From positions 1,488,001 through 1,552,000 of the forward strand of contig CP120722.1 in NCBI GenBank assembly GCA_029719485.1: DNA of 64,000 nt. The letters run 5' to 3'. This document shows positions 34,791-43,666 of this stretch, one piece after another. The stretch's first letter is position 1. The number at the start of each line of letters is the position of its first letter. The notes under the pieces are model-generated. The model had not been told where the DNA came from and did not search any database. It was given only the letters and a program-made list of their open reading frames with translations. Source of the stretch: Kiritimatiellota bacterium B12222. GTDB taxonomy: Bacteria; Verrucomicrobiota; Kiritimatiellia; SS1-B-03-39; UBA6053. A program made the translations under genes and the position numbers.

Positions 34791-35267
34791 ATGTCGTCAG
34801 AAATCACCCAACTGTTAACTGGAGCAGGCGGAGCGCAAGCCCCGTTTATGGGGAGGCATACCCATAAACTGGACCCTAAAAAGCGGCTGACGATCCCTTC
34901 GGTTTGGCGTTCTTTGATGGGGGAAGACGGGGTTTTCTTGATGCCGGGCATTGATCGGGCATGTCTGATGTTGATGCCGGGGTCGGTGATGACCCAGTTT
35001 ATGCAAAAATTGCAGGGGATGATGATTTCTAATCCGGAAGAGATGGAATTGATGTTGACCTTGGCTTCGGAGTCGGACCATTTGTCCTTTGATGTGCAGG
35101 GTCGCATTCGGGTCAAAGACGAACATCTTGCTTATGCCGGGTTATCCGGAGAAGTGGTGCTCGCCAGTGCATTTAATCGTATCGAGTTATGGAATCCCGA
35201 AAATTGGGAAGCCCGCTCGTCTGCTTCAACCGGTCTGGCTGCTGCGGCCAGGGCACTTAAACTTTAG
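34791..35267 (+). CDS. mraZ: Transcriptional regulator MraZ
   Basis: 158 residues with two SpoVT/AbrB-like halves: FMGRHTHKLDPKKRLTIPSVWRSLM (~19-43) and SESDHLSFDVQGRIRVKDEHLAYAGL (~90-115), each with the conserved D-x-K/Q-x-R-x core. It forms rings that bind repeats upstream of its own gene and represses the dcw operon (established for E. coli). The ATG directly follows the box array with no Shine-Dalgarno, so bound MraZ would also cover the translation start. First gene of the division cluster. Confidence 0.92.
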   Translation: MSSEITQLLTGAGGAQAPFMGRHTHKLDPKKRLTIPSVWRSLMGEDGVFLMPGIDRACLMLMPGSVMTQFMQKLQGMMISNPEEMELMLTLASESDHLSFDVQGRIRVKDEHLAYAGLSGEVVLASAFNRIELWNPENWEARSSASTGLAAAARALKL

Positions 35268-35277
35268 GGGGACGGTT

Positions 35278-36225
35278 ATGGCAAATGTAACTGTTCATGA
35301 ACCGGTTCTCAAAGATGAGGTGCTGGAGGGGTTGAAAGTATGTAACGGGGGGCGTTTTATTGACGGCACCCTGGGTGGAGGCGGGCACACGCGTGCGATT
35401 TTGGATGCGTCGGGTCCGGATGGGCGTGTTTTGGGCATCGATCAGGATCCGGATGCTTTGTTGCGTACAGGAAAATTTTTAGCTGGGTATGGTGATCGTT
35501 TTCAGTCGGTACATGGCAATTTTGCGCAAATGGCGAGCTTGGCGCCTGCACAAGGTTTTGATCGTCCGGATGGTATCTTGATGGATTTGGGAGTGAGTTC
35601 TGATCAATTGGATACGCCTGAACGAGGTTTCAGTTTCCGTTTTGAAGGTCCCTTGGACATGCGGATGGATCCGACTCAGGGTCTTTCGGTGAAGGAGTGG
35701 TTGGATAGTACGGATTTAGATGAGTTGACGGGGGTGATACGTCGATGGGGAGAAGAGCGTCAGGCGCGTCGTATCTCCATTGCGATTATCAAAGCCCGTG
35801 ATGAAGGAAAGTTGGTGGATACCTTGTCGTTGGCCCAGGTGATTGATGATGCTGTCGGTGGTCGGAAAGGAAGTCGTATTCATCCGGCGACCCGGAGTTT
35901 TCAAGCCTTACGTATGGAGGTGAATCGGGAAATGGCGGTGTTGGAAGAGGGGTTGGATGCCGCTTTATCCTTGTTGGCTCCTGGAGGGCGATTGGCCGTG
36001 ATCACCTTTCATTCCTTGGAAGACCGGGCGGTGAAACAATTTTTTCGGCGGCATGAAGGCCGTGAGGTGTCCCTCTATCAAGGGGGAAGTGAATGGCAGG
36101 GCGACTTGCCACGCGTTGAACGCGTGTGGCGGAAACCTCGCATTGCAACGCCGGAGGAGCAAGAGCGGAATCCCCGTGCTCGTTCCGCAAAATTAAGAGT
36201 GATTGAAGTGAAGGAGTGTTTATGA
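35278..36225 (+). CDS. rsmH: 16S rRNA (cytosine(1402)-N(4))-methyltransferase
   Basis: 315 residues from ATG 35278 behind GGGGGA. SAM-binding motif FIDGTLGGGGHTRAIL (~28-43), DQDPDAL (~57-63), DGILMDLGVSSDQLDTPERGFSFR (~97-120) and the C-terminal GGRLAVITFHSLEDRAVKQFFRRH (~236-259) are diagnostic of RsmH/MraW. It methylates N4 of C1402 in the ribosomal P site. A frame starting at 35089 overlaps mraZ and is not used. The stop overlaps the next gene by ATGA. Confidence 0.95.
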   Translation: MANVTVHEPVLKDEVLEGLKVCNGGRFIDGTLGGGGHTRAILDASGPDGRVLGIDQDPDALLRTGKFLAGYGDRFQSVHGNFAQMASLAPAQGFDRPDGILMDLGVSSDQLDTPERGFSFRFEGPLDMRMDPTQGLSVKEWLDSTDLDELTGVIRRWGEERQARRISIAIIKARDEGKLVDTLSLAQVIDDAVGGRKGSRIHPATRSFQALRMEVNREMAVLEEGLDAALSLLAPGGRLAVITFHSLEDRAVKQFFRRHEGREVSLYQGGSEWQGDLPRVERVWRKPRIATPEEQERNPRARSAKLRVIEVKECL

Positions 36226-36641
36226 AAAAGAAAACTAGAAGTCGTTCCACTACCCGACGCAGTCCGGGTAAGAAAAATAAAAAGCTACAGGCGGAAGGCT
36301 TCCGCATGCCGGCCACTATTTCCTTATTGGTGGTGTTGTTGTTTAGTGTGGGCCTGTTTTATCTTTGGTTCTGCAGTCACACGGAAGCGCTCGCACGTCA
36401 AATTAGTGTTGAAGAAGATCAACTGGCTGAATTGCGTCGTACCGTCGCGGGTGAAGAAGTGCGTTGGAATGGATTGGTGGGGCCACGTAACTTACGGGCC
36501 GCATTGAAAGCACATCGATTGGACATGAATTGGCCGCAGCCTGAACAGGTGGTGCACATTCGCGATATGGCTTTGTGGGAAAGCAATGCTGGTGAATTGA
36601 ATGTGGTCACTCGGGTCGATCATCACAGTGGAGCCTATTAA
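36222..36641 (+). CDS. FtsL-like bitopic division protein
   Basis: 139 residues. A very basic cytoplasmic N-terminus (KKKTRSRSTTRRSPGKKNKK), one membrane helix (ISLLVVLLFSVGLFYLWF, ~30-47), and an extracytoplasmic segment beginning with a short coiled coil (~52-75, ARQISVEEDQLAELRRTV). Size, topology and position between rsmH and ftsI match FtsL, which with FtsB and FtsQ activates FtsWI; sequence identity in this family is low, so the call rests mainly on context. The ATG overlaps the rsmH stop. Confidence 0.7.
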   Translation: MKKKTRSRSTTRRSPGKKNKKLQAEGFRMPATISLLVVLLFSVGLFYLWFCSHTEALARQISVEEDQLAELRRTVAGEEVRWNGLVGPRNLRAALKAHRLDMNWPQPEQVVHIRDMALWESNAGELNVVTRVDHHSGAY

Positions 36642-36646
36642 CGATA

Positions 36647-38368
36647 ATGAAAGTGCAAGCGGTATGGATGAGAACTGGCGTCGTCAGTGGTTTATTTTTG
36701 ATCCTCATTGTTGGTCTTACCCTTCGGGTCATAGACCTGCAATTGGGTGATCACAGCCGTTTGCGTCAATCTTATCAGCGTAAAGTCGTTTATCGCAAGC
36801 AGCTGGATGGAAATCGGGGTCGGGTACTTGACCGGAATGATCGGGTATTGGCCTTAGATGAAGTTCGTAAAAATGTGGCGGTAGATCCTAAATTTATTAA
36901 AAATCATAACAATCCGGCTTTGGTGCAAGCGGCGTTGTCACAATTTTTGAATGTGGAGCCCGCATTGATTGGCACTCGTTTGGCGGATACGGATCGTCGC
37001 TTTGCTTATTTAGAAAAATATGTCGAAGACTACCGTGCGACGGAGTTGGATTCATATTTGACTGAGAATGAACTGCAAAAAGGGGTGGTGTTTGAGAAGG
37101 TGCAAACCCGTACCTATCCACACGACAACTTATTGTCGCATGTGATTGGCTTTCAGAATCGGGAAGGTGTTGGTGCTGCCGGAATTGAGTTGGAAATGAA
37201 TCGCTTTTTGAAAGGGAAAGGCGGATTGCGTGTGGGTGAAAAAGATGGTCGTCGTCGGGAAATGGTGAACCGTCGTAAAGTTCAGATCGATCCGGAGGAT
37301 GGGGCAGATGTCAAGTTGACCGTGGATCAGTATTTACAATATGGGGTTGAAGAGGCGCTGGAGAAAGCCATGTCGTTGTACAACGCCAATGGTGCGTGGG
37401 CGGTGGTGTTGGATTCCCGCACGGGTGCGGTATTGGCCATGGCCAGCAAACCCGATTACAATTTGAATGAGTTTTATAAAGCGGATGGGGAACTGTTGAG
37501 AAATCAGGCCATTGGTGCGACCTATGAGCCGGGATCTATTATGAAACCGCTGATTTTTGCTGCGGCCATGAACGAAGGGCTTGTGGATCCGAATGAGATG
37601 ATTGATTGCGAATGGGGGACTTGGTATTACAATCGTCGTCCGATTCGGGATTATCATGCGTATGATCAACTGAGTGCGGCAGATGTGTTGAAAAAATCGA
37701 GTAACATTGGCACGGCAAAAATTGGATTGCGGATGCATGAATCGATGTTTTTTGATTACGTTCAGAAATTTGGATTCGGACGCAAAACGGGTGTGGAATT
37801 ACCGGGTGAAGAAACGGGGATTAGTCACAGTCCTCGGAATTGGGACTCGTTAACTCAAAGCCGAATTTCTTTTGGCCATGCGATTACCGTGACGGCTTTG
37901 CAAATGGCGGCGGCGATCAATGTGATTGCCAACGATGGTTATTTGGTTCAGCCCTACATCGTTTCTGAAGTGCGGGGCAATGATGGCTTCTTATTGTATC
38001 AACGTAAACCTGATCCGTTGGGTGAACGGGTGATTCGTCCTGAAGTGGCCGCAGAGATGCGTCGATTGATGGCGCGGATTACGGAAACGGGTGGCACAGG
38101 TCGGCGTGCGCGTTTTGGTGAATATGAGGTGGCAGGGAAAACGGGGACGGCTGAAAAAATTATGCCCGGTGGTGGCTATTCGAAGAATAAAAATATTGCG
38201 AGTTTTGCAGGATTTTTTCCTGCTCAAAATCCGGCGTTGACGATTGTGGTGAGTGTGGATGAGCCCAAGGGCGAAAAGCGCACGGGTGGTTCGGTAGGTG
38301 CTCCGGTATTTGCGGATATTGCCCGCTATGCCGCGGGTTATATGGCGATTCCCACGGAGGGGTTTTGA
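36647..38368 (+). CDS. ftsI: Septal peptidoglycan transpeptidase (PBP2b/FtsI)
   Basis: 573 residues, class B penicillin-binding protein. N-terminal membrane helix (VSGLFLILIVGLTLRVIDLQL, ~13-33), pedestal domain to ~230, then the transpeptidase domain with Ser297 in SIMK (297-300), SSN at 351-353 and KTG at 498-500. It cross-links septal peptidoglycan with FtsW as partner. There is no C-terminal PASTA domain. It follows the FtsL-like gene by five bases. Confidence 0.94.
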   Translation: MKVQAVWMRTGVVSGLFLILIVGLTLRVIDLQLGDHSRLRQSYQRKVVYRKQLDGNRGRVLDRNDRVLALDEVRKNVAVDPKFIKNHNNPALVQAALSQFLNVEPALIGTRLADTDRRFAYLEKYVEDYRATELDSYLTENELQKGVVFEKVQTRTYPHDNLLSHVIGFQNREGVGAAGIELEMNRFLKGKGGLRVGEKDGRRREMVNRRKVQIDPEDGADVKLTVDQYLQYGVEEALEKAMSLYNANGAWAVVLDSRTGAVLAMASKPDYNLNEFYKADGELLRNQAIGATYEPGSIMKPLIFAAAMNEGLVDPNEMIDCEWGTWYYNRRPIRDYHAYDQLSAADVLKKSSNIGTAKIGLRMHESMFFDYVQKFGFGRKTGVELPGEETGISHSPRNWDSLTQSRISFGHAITVTALQMAAAINVIANDGYLVQPYIVSEVRGNDGFLLYQRKPDPLGERVIRPEVAAEMRRLMARITETGGTGRRARFGEYEVAGKTGTAEKIMPGGGYSKNKNIASFAGFFPAQNPALTIVVSVDEPKGEKRTGGSVGAPVFADIARYAAGYMAIPTEGF

Positions 38369-38371
38369 ATA

Positions 38372-39853
38372 ATGACTCCGCCACCTGTAGCTATGACGAT
38401 CCAAACATGGACGGACTGTTTGGGGGTGCCGCCACCTGCGCACTGGGTTGAACGTTTGCAAGGGGTTCACCCTGATTCCCGTCGGATTCGGGCGGGAGAT
38501 ATTTTTGTGGCGATTGAAGGTCATGAAGGGGATGGTCATCGATTTGTGACAGATGCGATTCGTCGGGGAGCGGTGGCTGTGATTGTGGAGCAGCCTTTAT
38601 CCCTGTCCGTCAAAGTCCCCGTGGTTCAGGTGCCGGATTCTCGCAAAGCCTTAACGGCTTTGGCGGGTTGTTTGTATGGATCGCCTGACACCCCCTTGCG
38701 ATTAACGGGGGTGACGGGGACCAATGGCAAAACGTCGGTGGTGGGGTTTGTGCGCCAATTTTTAGAGTTGCAGGGGCAGGCGTGTGGTGAGTTAGGCACG
38801 GTTTCTTATCGGTTTGGACAACGAGAAATTCCGGCACGTCGCACCACCCCCGGTGCACCGGAGTTACAGGAATATTTACGGTCAATGGTGGATGCTGGAT
38901 GTAAGAACTGTGTGATGGAAGTCTCATCGCATGCACTGGACCAACAGCGGGTGGCGGGCATGGCGTTCGATACTGCGGTCTTTACCAATTTGAGTCAGGA
39001 CCATTTGGATTATCACCAAGATATGGAATCCTATTTTCAAGCCAAGGCAGGGTTTTTTGCTTTTCCAAGTTTAACACATCGCATCGTGGGAGATGACCGG
39101 TGGAGTCGTCGCTTGGCGGAACAATTTGGTTCGGATGTGATTCGTTGTGGTCTGGACGAGGACTGCGAAGTACGGGGGCGGATTCTTTCATCAAGTTTGG
39201 ATGGAAGTCAGGCTTTTGTGGATTCGCCATGGGGAAGCGGTGACCTGTTTATTCAGCAACCAGGTGAACATAATTTGCGCAATATATTGCAGGCCATGGC
39301 CGTGGTGGCTGCTGGGGGAATGCCTTTTGAAGACATTTTACAGACGGCGGGGCGTTTACAGGCGGCGCCTGGACGATTGCAAGAGGTGGCTTCGGGCTGT
39401 GGTAAAGTATTGGTGGATTATGCGCACACGCCGGATGCATTGCGAAATGTGTTGGGGTTGCTTAAGCCTTTGACGCGCGGAAAGGTCATTGTGGTTTTTG
39501 GCTGTGGGGGAGATCGTGATCGGACCAAACGTCCGTTGATGGTGCAGGCGGCTTCACAGGCTGACGAAATAATTTTGACTACAGACAATCCGCGTACTGA
39601 AGATCCTGCTCAAATTTTTGCGGATATGCAAACGGGGCTTGGGGAGGGGGATTGTGTTCAAGTGATTGCAGATCGGCGTTTGGCGATTCAAGCCGGGGTT
39701 GAGAAATTACAGGCCGATGATTTATTGCTGATTGCGGGCAAGGGGCATGAAACGGTGCAGTGGGTAGGGGCCTTGCAGCTTCCTTTTGATGATCGTAGCG
39801 TGGCGGTAGAGTGTTTAACTCAGCGTGAATTGTCTAAGACCGGAGGCTGTTAG
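38372..39853 (+). CDS. murE: UDP-N-acetylmuramoyl-L-alanyl-D-glutamate--2,6-diaminopimelate ligase
   Basis: 493 residues. DSRRIRAGDIFVAIEG near residue 30, P-loop GTNGKT at 116-121, TTPGAPELQEYL, ADHLDYH-type block as LSQDHLDYHQDM, DYAHTPDALRNVL (~348-360) and the C-terminal DNPRTEDP at 405-412. The DNPR motif binds meso-diaminopimelate and separates this from the lysine-adding enzyme. It adds DAP to UDP-MurNAc-dipeptide. GGAGG lies before the ATG at 38372. Four bases separate it from the ftsI stop. Confidence 0.95.
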   Translation: MTPPPVAMTIQTWTDCLGVPPPAHWVERLQGVHPDSRRIRAGDIFVAIEGHEGDGHRFVTDAIRRGAVAVIVEQPLSLSVKVPVVQVPDSRKALTALAGCLYGSPDTPLRLTGVTGTNGKTSVVGFVRQFLELQGQACGELGTVSYRFGQREIPARRTTPGAPELQEYLRSMVDAGCKNCVMEVSSHALDQQRVAGMAFDTAVFTNLSQDHLDYHQDMESYFQAKAGFFAFPSLTHRIVGDDRWSRRLAEQFGSDVIRCGLDEDCEVRGRILSSSLDGSQAFVDSPWGSGDLFIQQPGEHNLRNILQAMAVVAAGGMPFEDILQTAGRLQAAPGRLQEVASGCGKVLVDYAHTPDALRNVLGLLKPLTRGKVIVVFGCGGDRDRTKRPLMVQAASQADEIILTTDNPRTEDPAQIFADMQTGLGEGDCVQVIADRRLAIQAGVEKLQADDLLLIAGKGHETVQWVGALQLPFDDRSVAVECLTQRELSKTGGC

Positions 39854-39854
39854 C

Positions 39855-41216
39855 ATGCCTTCACTTTCTCCTGCACACTTAGCGGAATGGACGCAAGGCA
39901 CTTGGACCTGTGAACCTCACCAGCTCATTCAATCGGTATGTCAGGATACCCGACATATTCAGTCGGGTGCGCTATATGTGGCTTTGCATGGGGAGCGGGT
40001 AGATGGGCATGATTATTTTCCACAGGCCCGAGCGGCCGGAGCGGTAGCGTCGTTGGGACTCAAAGGGAGAGGAGGGGCTGAGCTTCCCTGTTTGGAAGTT
40101 GAGGATGTGGGACAGGCGTTGATGGCGATCTCCAAAGGATATCGTGAGGTGCTGACGCCACGCAAAATGATCGGGGTTACGGGCAGTGCTGGTAAAACCA
40201 CCATAAAAGATTTGATTACGAGTATGCTCTCACAGGCAGGGCCCACTTGTAGCACTAAAGGAAATTGGAATAATTTTGTGGGGTTGCCTTTGAGCTTATT
40301 GGCCATGGAAGACTCGGATGTCTTTGGGGTCTTTGAGTTGGGGATGAATCAGGTGGGGGAGATTGCGGCCTTGACGGAGATCCTCAAGCCGGAGGTGGGA
40401 TTGATTAGTTCCATTGGCGAAGCGCACTTGGAGCACTTAGGGACTGTCTCCGCCATTGCTGAAGAAAAAGGAAGTTTGTTGGCAAGATTGCCTGTAGATG
40501 GGGTGGCCATTTTGGATCGGGATACTCCTTGGTATCCTGCGTTACGAGGGCGTTGTTTGTGTGGATGTTTATCGGTTTCATTGAAGGAAGATGCCGATTA
40601 TCGCGGGACTCTCCGGGAGGAGGGCTTGCAGATTGACGATGCACAACGTGAGGAACGTTTTGTGGTGCCACTGCCATTGCCGGGAGATCACATGGTGACC
40701 AATGTGTTGCAGGCGGTGGCGGTGGCTCGGGAATGTGGCTTGAGTGCAGAGGAGATCATTGCAGGATTACGGGCCTATACCTCGGCTCCCATGCGCTGGC
40801 AATGTGGCGACTTGCGGGAGTGGTCATTTATCAATGATGCCTACAACGCGAATCCGTTGAGCATGCGAAAATCGATCGAAACCTTTGCCTCCTTGGTACA
40901 TGAAGGAGAAAAGTGGTTGGTGTTGGGAGGTATGGGAGAATTGGGGGAGGAGGCGCAAGCCTTGCACGGTCAGCTAGGGCATGAACTGGATAAACACGGT
41001 TTTGACGGAGTGGTGTTGGTGGGGGAGAAAGCGGCGTGGATCGGCGAGGGGATTTTGCAGACCCGAACCCTGTATGCAAACACCCACGCGCAAGCGGCCG
41101 AAACGATTGTCAGCGACGTTCCGTCCGGTGCCCACTTATTATTGAAAGGCTCCCGGTCGGAAGCTGTTGAGAAAATTTTACAAATCTTAGAAAAACCGAA
41201 GGAAAAAATCCTATGA
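39855..41216 (+). CDS. murF: UDP-N-acetylmuramoyl-tripeptide--D-alanyl-D-alanine ligase
   Basis: 453 residues from ATG 39855, eight bases after GGAGG and two after the murE stop. DTRHIQSGALYVAL (~31-44), P-loop TGSAGKTT (~108-115), GNWNNFVGLPLSLL (~132-145), ELGMNQVGEIAALTEI, and FINDAYNANPLSMRKSIE (~319-336), the MurF-type D-AYNANP block. It adds D-Ala-D-Ala to complete the pentapeptide. Overlaps mraY by ATGA. An alternative TTG start at 39825 would lie within murE. Confidence 0.95.
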   Translation: MPSLSPAHLAEWTQGTWTCEPHQLIQSVCQDTRHIQSGALYVALHGERVDGHDYFPQARAAGAVASLGLKGRGGAELPCLEVEDVGQALMAISKGYREVLTPRKMIGVTGSAGKTTIKDLITSMLSQAGPTCSTKGNWNNFVGLPLSLLAMEDSDVFGVFELGMNQVGEIAALTEILKPEVGLISSIGEAHLEHLGTVSAIAEEKGSLLARLPVDGVAILDRDTPWYPALRGRCLCGCLSVSLKEDADYRGTLREEGLQIDDAQREERFVVPLPLPGDHMVTNVLQAVAVARECGLSAEEIIAGLRAYTSAPMRWQCGDLREWSFINDAYNANPLSMRKSIETFASLVHEGEKWLVLGGMGELGEEAQALHGQLGHELDKHGFDGVVLVGEKAAWIGEGILQTRTLYANTHAQAAETIVSDVPSGAHLLLKGSRSEAVEKILQILEKPKEKIL

Positions 41217-42370
41217 TGTATTGGCTGTTTGATTGGTGGCAAAATTTAGAAGATCCCGCATTAAAGGATGCCTTGAGTCCTTTGCGTATTATGGGGTATG
41301 TGACCTTTCGTGCCATGGCGGGGGCGTCCACGTCCTTTCTCTTAAGCTTAATTCTCGGTCCTAAAGTCATTCGGTGGTTGTTGGAATTGAAAATTGGGCA
41401 ACCGGTTCGGGACGATGAAGTTCTCAAGGAACAGCGCAAAAAAGCGGGTACGCCGACCATGGGGGGCTTGTTGATTTTGTTTACCTTGGCGGTAGGCGTC
41501 TTGTTGTTTTGTCGCCCTGGGAATCCTTATTCCACGATGGCCTTGTTGGGGGCTTGTTGGATGGGGGCTGTAGGATTTATTGACGATTTTATTAAAGTAA
41601 AAAAGAAAAGTTCGGATGGACTACCGGGTCGTTTGAAATTGATGGGGCAATTGGGCTGGGCCGTTATCTTATTTGTTTATATTGATCGTATCAATACGAC
41701 TACTCAATTGATGAGTCGCGATTTGTTGCTCCCTTTTATGAAAAATCCGCTGTGGGCGGGTATGCCCATGCTGTTGGCCTTGGCTTTTGTGATTGTGGTG
41801 GTGTTGGGGGCGAGTAATGCGGTCAATCTTACAGACGGATTAGATGGATTGGCCATTGGGTGTAGCAATGCGGTGGCGGTTTCATATTTGGCCATGAGTT
41901 ACTGTGCGGGACACGTGATTTTTGCGGATTATTTGCAAGTGCCTTACATTGCGGGGTCTGAGGAATTGGCCGTGTTCTTTGGCTGTTTATTGGGAAGTGG
42001 TTTAGGGTTTTTGTGGTTCAATGCGCATCCTGCTCGGGTGTTTATGGGCGACACGGGAAGTTTAGCCCTTGGTGGTGCGATTGCCACGGCTGCGATTATG
42101 ATTAAGCAAGAAATCACCCTGATTTTTGTGGGAGGCGTCTTTGTGATGGAAGCGGTAAGTGTGGTGTTGCAAGTGGCTTCATTTAAATTGACGGGCAAAC
42201 GAATTTTCCGTTGTGCACCGATTCATCATCATTTTGAAATTATTGCCAAAGAGGCGGCGGAACGAGAGGGGCGGGATGTAGAAGTGGTGGAGACCTTGGT
42301 GACCATCCGCTTTTGGATTTTAGCCATTATTTTTGCCATTTTGGGTATTGCGACCCTTAAGGTGCGGTAA
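41213..42370 (+). CDS. mraY: Phospho-N-acetylmuramoyl-pentapeptide-transferase
   Basis: 385 residues with about ten membrane helices. Transfers phospho-MurNAc-pentapeptide to undecaprenyl phosphate to form lipid I. Signatures: KKAGTPTMGGLL (~75-86), FIDDFIKVKKKSSDGLPGRLKL (~122-143), NAVNLTDGLDGLAIG (~202-216), NAHPARVFMGDTGSLALGG (~265-283) and the histidine cluster APIHHHFE (~338-345). Length is slightly above the usual ~360, from a longer N-terminus that starts MMYWLFDWWQ. Six bases to murD. Confidence 0.96.
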   Translation: MMYWLFDWWQNLEDPALKDALSPLRIMGYVTFRAMAGASTSFLLSLILGPKVIRWLLELKIGQPVRDDEVLKEQRKKAGTPTMGGLLILFTLAVGVLLFCRPGNPYSTMALLGACWMGAVGFIDDFIKVKKKSSDGLPGRLKLMGQLGWAVILFVYIDRINTTTQLMSRDLLLPFMKNPLWAGMPMLLALAFVIVVVLGASNAVNLTDGLDGLAIGCSNAVAVSYLAMSYCAGHVIFADYLQVPYIAGSEELAVFFGCLLGSGLGFLWFNAHPARVFMGDTGSLALGGAIATAAIMIKQEITLIFVGGVFVMEAVSVVLQVASFKLTGKRIFRCAPIHHHFEIIAKEAAEREGRDVEVVETLVTIRFWILAIIFAILGIATLKVR

Positions 42371-42376
42371 CGCGGT

Positions 42377-43666
42377 ATGGGCTTGCCGGTCTATATACTG
42401 GGCTCGGGCGCGAGTGGGCTTGCGGCGGCGCGTTTGGCGGCGTCGGAAGGGCGTGAAGGATATTTGATCTCTGAAAAAGCCCCCGCTGCGGCCTTATTGC
42501 CCGAGTTATCGGGTTGGGGCTTCGGCTGGCGACCTGAGTTGCCTGTGGATGAAGAAGGCGAGTGGATTTTGAGTCCGGGCTTTGCGGAAGATCATGCCTG
42601 GGTAACGCATTTACGCGCTCGTGGGGTTTCCTTGATTCCTGAATTTGCGTATGGTGCTCGGCGCTTGCAAGGTCAGCAAGTGGCGATTACGGGATCTCTG
42701 GGGAAAACCAGTATGGTGTTGTTGGCTGAAGCCCTTTTGCGTGATGCGGGCTATACGGTGACGGTTTCCGGAAATATCGGGCGTCCGGTGAGTGAAGTGG
42801 CCTTGAAGGCAGCGCAGGGTGATTTTCATGTGTTGGAATTAAGTTCCTTTCAGTTGGAAGGAAATGAGGACTACCGGCCTGACCGGGCGATCTGTTTGAA
42901 CCTCTTTCCCAATCATCTGGACCGTCATGGGTCCATGGAGGCATACGCGCAGGCCAAAGCGCGACTTTTCAGCTATCAGACTCCTGAAGATAAAGCGGTG
43001 TGGCCTGAGGGCTTTCCCGTGGCGAGTGCATGTGCGGCACAAAAGGGGAATGTACACGAGCTGTGTTTGCCTGCATTATCCGGTTCGGCTTTTGAGCGGG
43101 GAGGGTTACGAGAGAATTTAAGGATGTTGTTTGCTGGTTTAGAAGGCATTCCCGGGGTGAGTGCAGAGAGACAAGCCTCAGTGATTAGAGGGTTTTCCTT
43201 CCCTGCACATCGTCAGCAACGATTGGATATTCGTGGGGCAGGGCTGGTGATTGACGACAGCAAAAGCACCTGTTTGAGTGCCACGCGGGGAGCCGTAGAG
43301 GGAACGGGAGGTGCCTTGCAGCTGGTGATGGGGGGAATAGATAAAGCTGAAGATTTAACGCAATTACTCCCCCTTTTTCGCGAACGAAACCCTGAACTCT
43401 ATTTGTTTGGCAGGGCGGCAAAAAAAATGAGAAGAGTTTGGCAGGATTCCGTTGACGTATGCGAGACTCACGATACTTTAGATGACGCTCTACTTGCGCT
43501 GTGGGAGACAAGAACTAAGGCTCAAACCTTGTTATTTTCCCCTGGATGTGCAAGTTTTGATCAATTCTCGGGCTATGAAGCTCGGGGGCAACATTTTCAA
43601 GCGCTGGTCTCTCGGCTGGCAGCCCAATCTCCAATATCCAGAAACGACGAGAAGGAAACCCTATGA
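42377..43666 (+). CDS. murD: UDP-N-acetylmuramoylalanine--D-glutamate ligase
   Basis: 429 residues. N-terminal nucleotide-sugar fold with LGSGASGLAAARLAA (~8-22), P-loop GSLGKTS (~112-118) in place of the usual GTNGKS/T, ELSSFQLEG (~155-163), NLFPNHLDRHGSMEAYAQAKARLF (~174-197), VIDDSKSTCLSATRGAVE (~292-309, MurD-type DDSKATN block) and SPGCASFDQFSGYEARG (~392-408). Adds D-Glu to UDP-MurNAc-L-Ala. The changed P-loop keeps Gly, Lys and Thr, so activity is expected. ATGA overlap with the LysM gene. Confidence 0.92.
   Translation: MGLPVYILGSGASGLAAARLAASEGREGYLISEKAPAAALLPELSGWGFGWRPELPVDEEGEWILSPGFAEDHAWVTHLRARGVSLIPEFAYGARRLQGQQVAITGSLGKTSMVLLAEALLRDAGYTVTVSGNIGRPVSEVALKAAQGDFHVLELSSFQLEGNEDYRPDRAICLNLFPNHLDRHGSMEAYAQAKARLFSYQTPEDKAVWPEGFPVASACAAQKGNVHELCLPALSGSAFERGGLRENLRMLFAGLEGIPGVSAERQASVIRGFSFPAHRQQRLDIRGAGLVIDDSKSTCLSATRGAVEGTGGALQLVMGGIDKAEDLTQLLPLFRERNPELYLFGRAAKKMRRVWQDSVDVCETHDTLDDALLALWETRTKAQTLLFSPGCASFDQFSGYEARGQHFQALVSRLAAQSPISRNDEKETL

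Noticed and set aside
35089..35277. Longer N-terminus for RsmH
   Set aside because: The extension lies inside mraZ in another frame and has no similarity to the family; a strong Shine-Dalgarno precedes ATG 35278.
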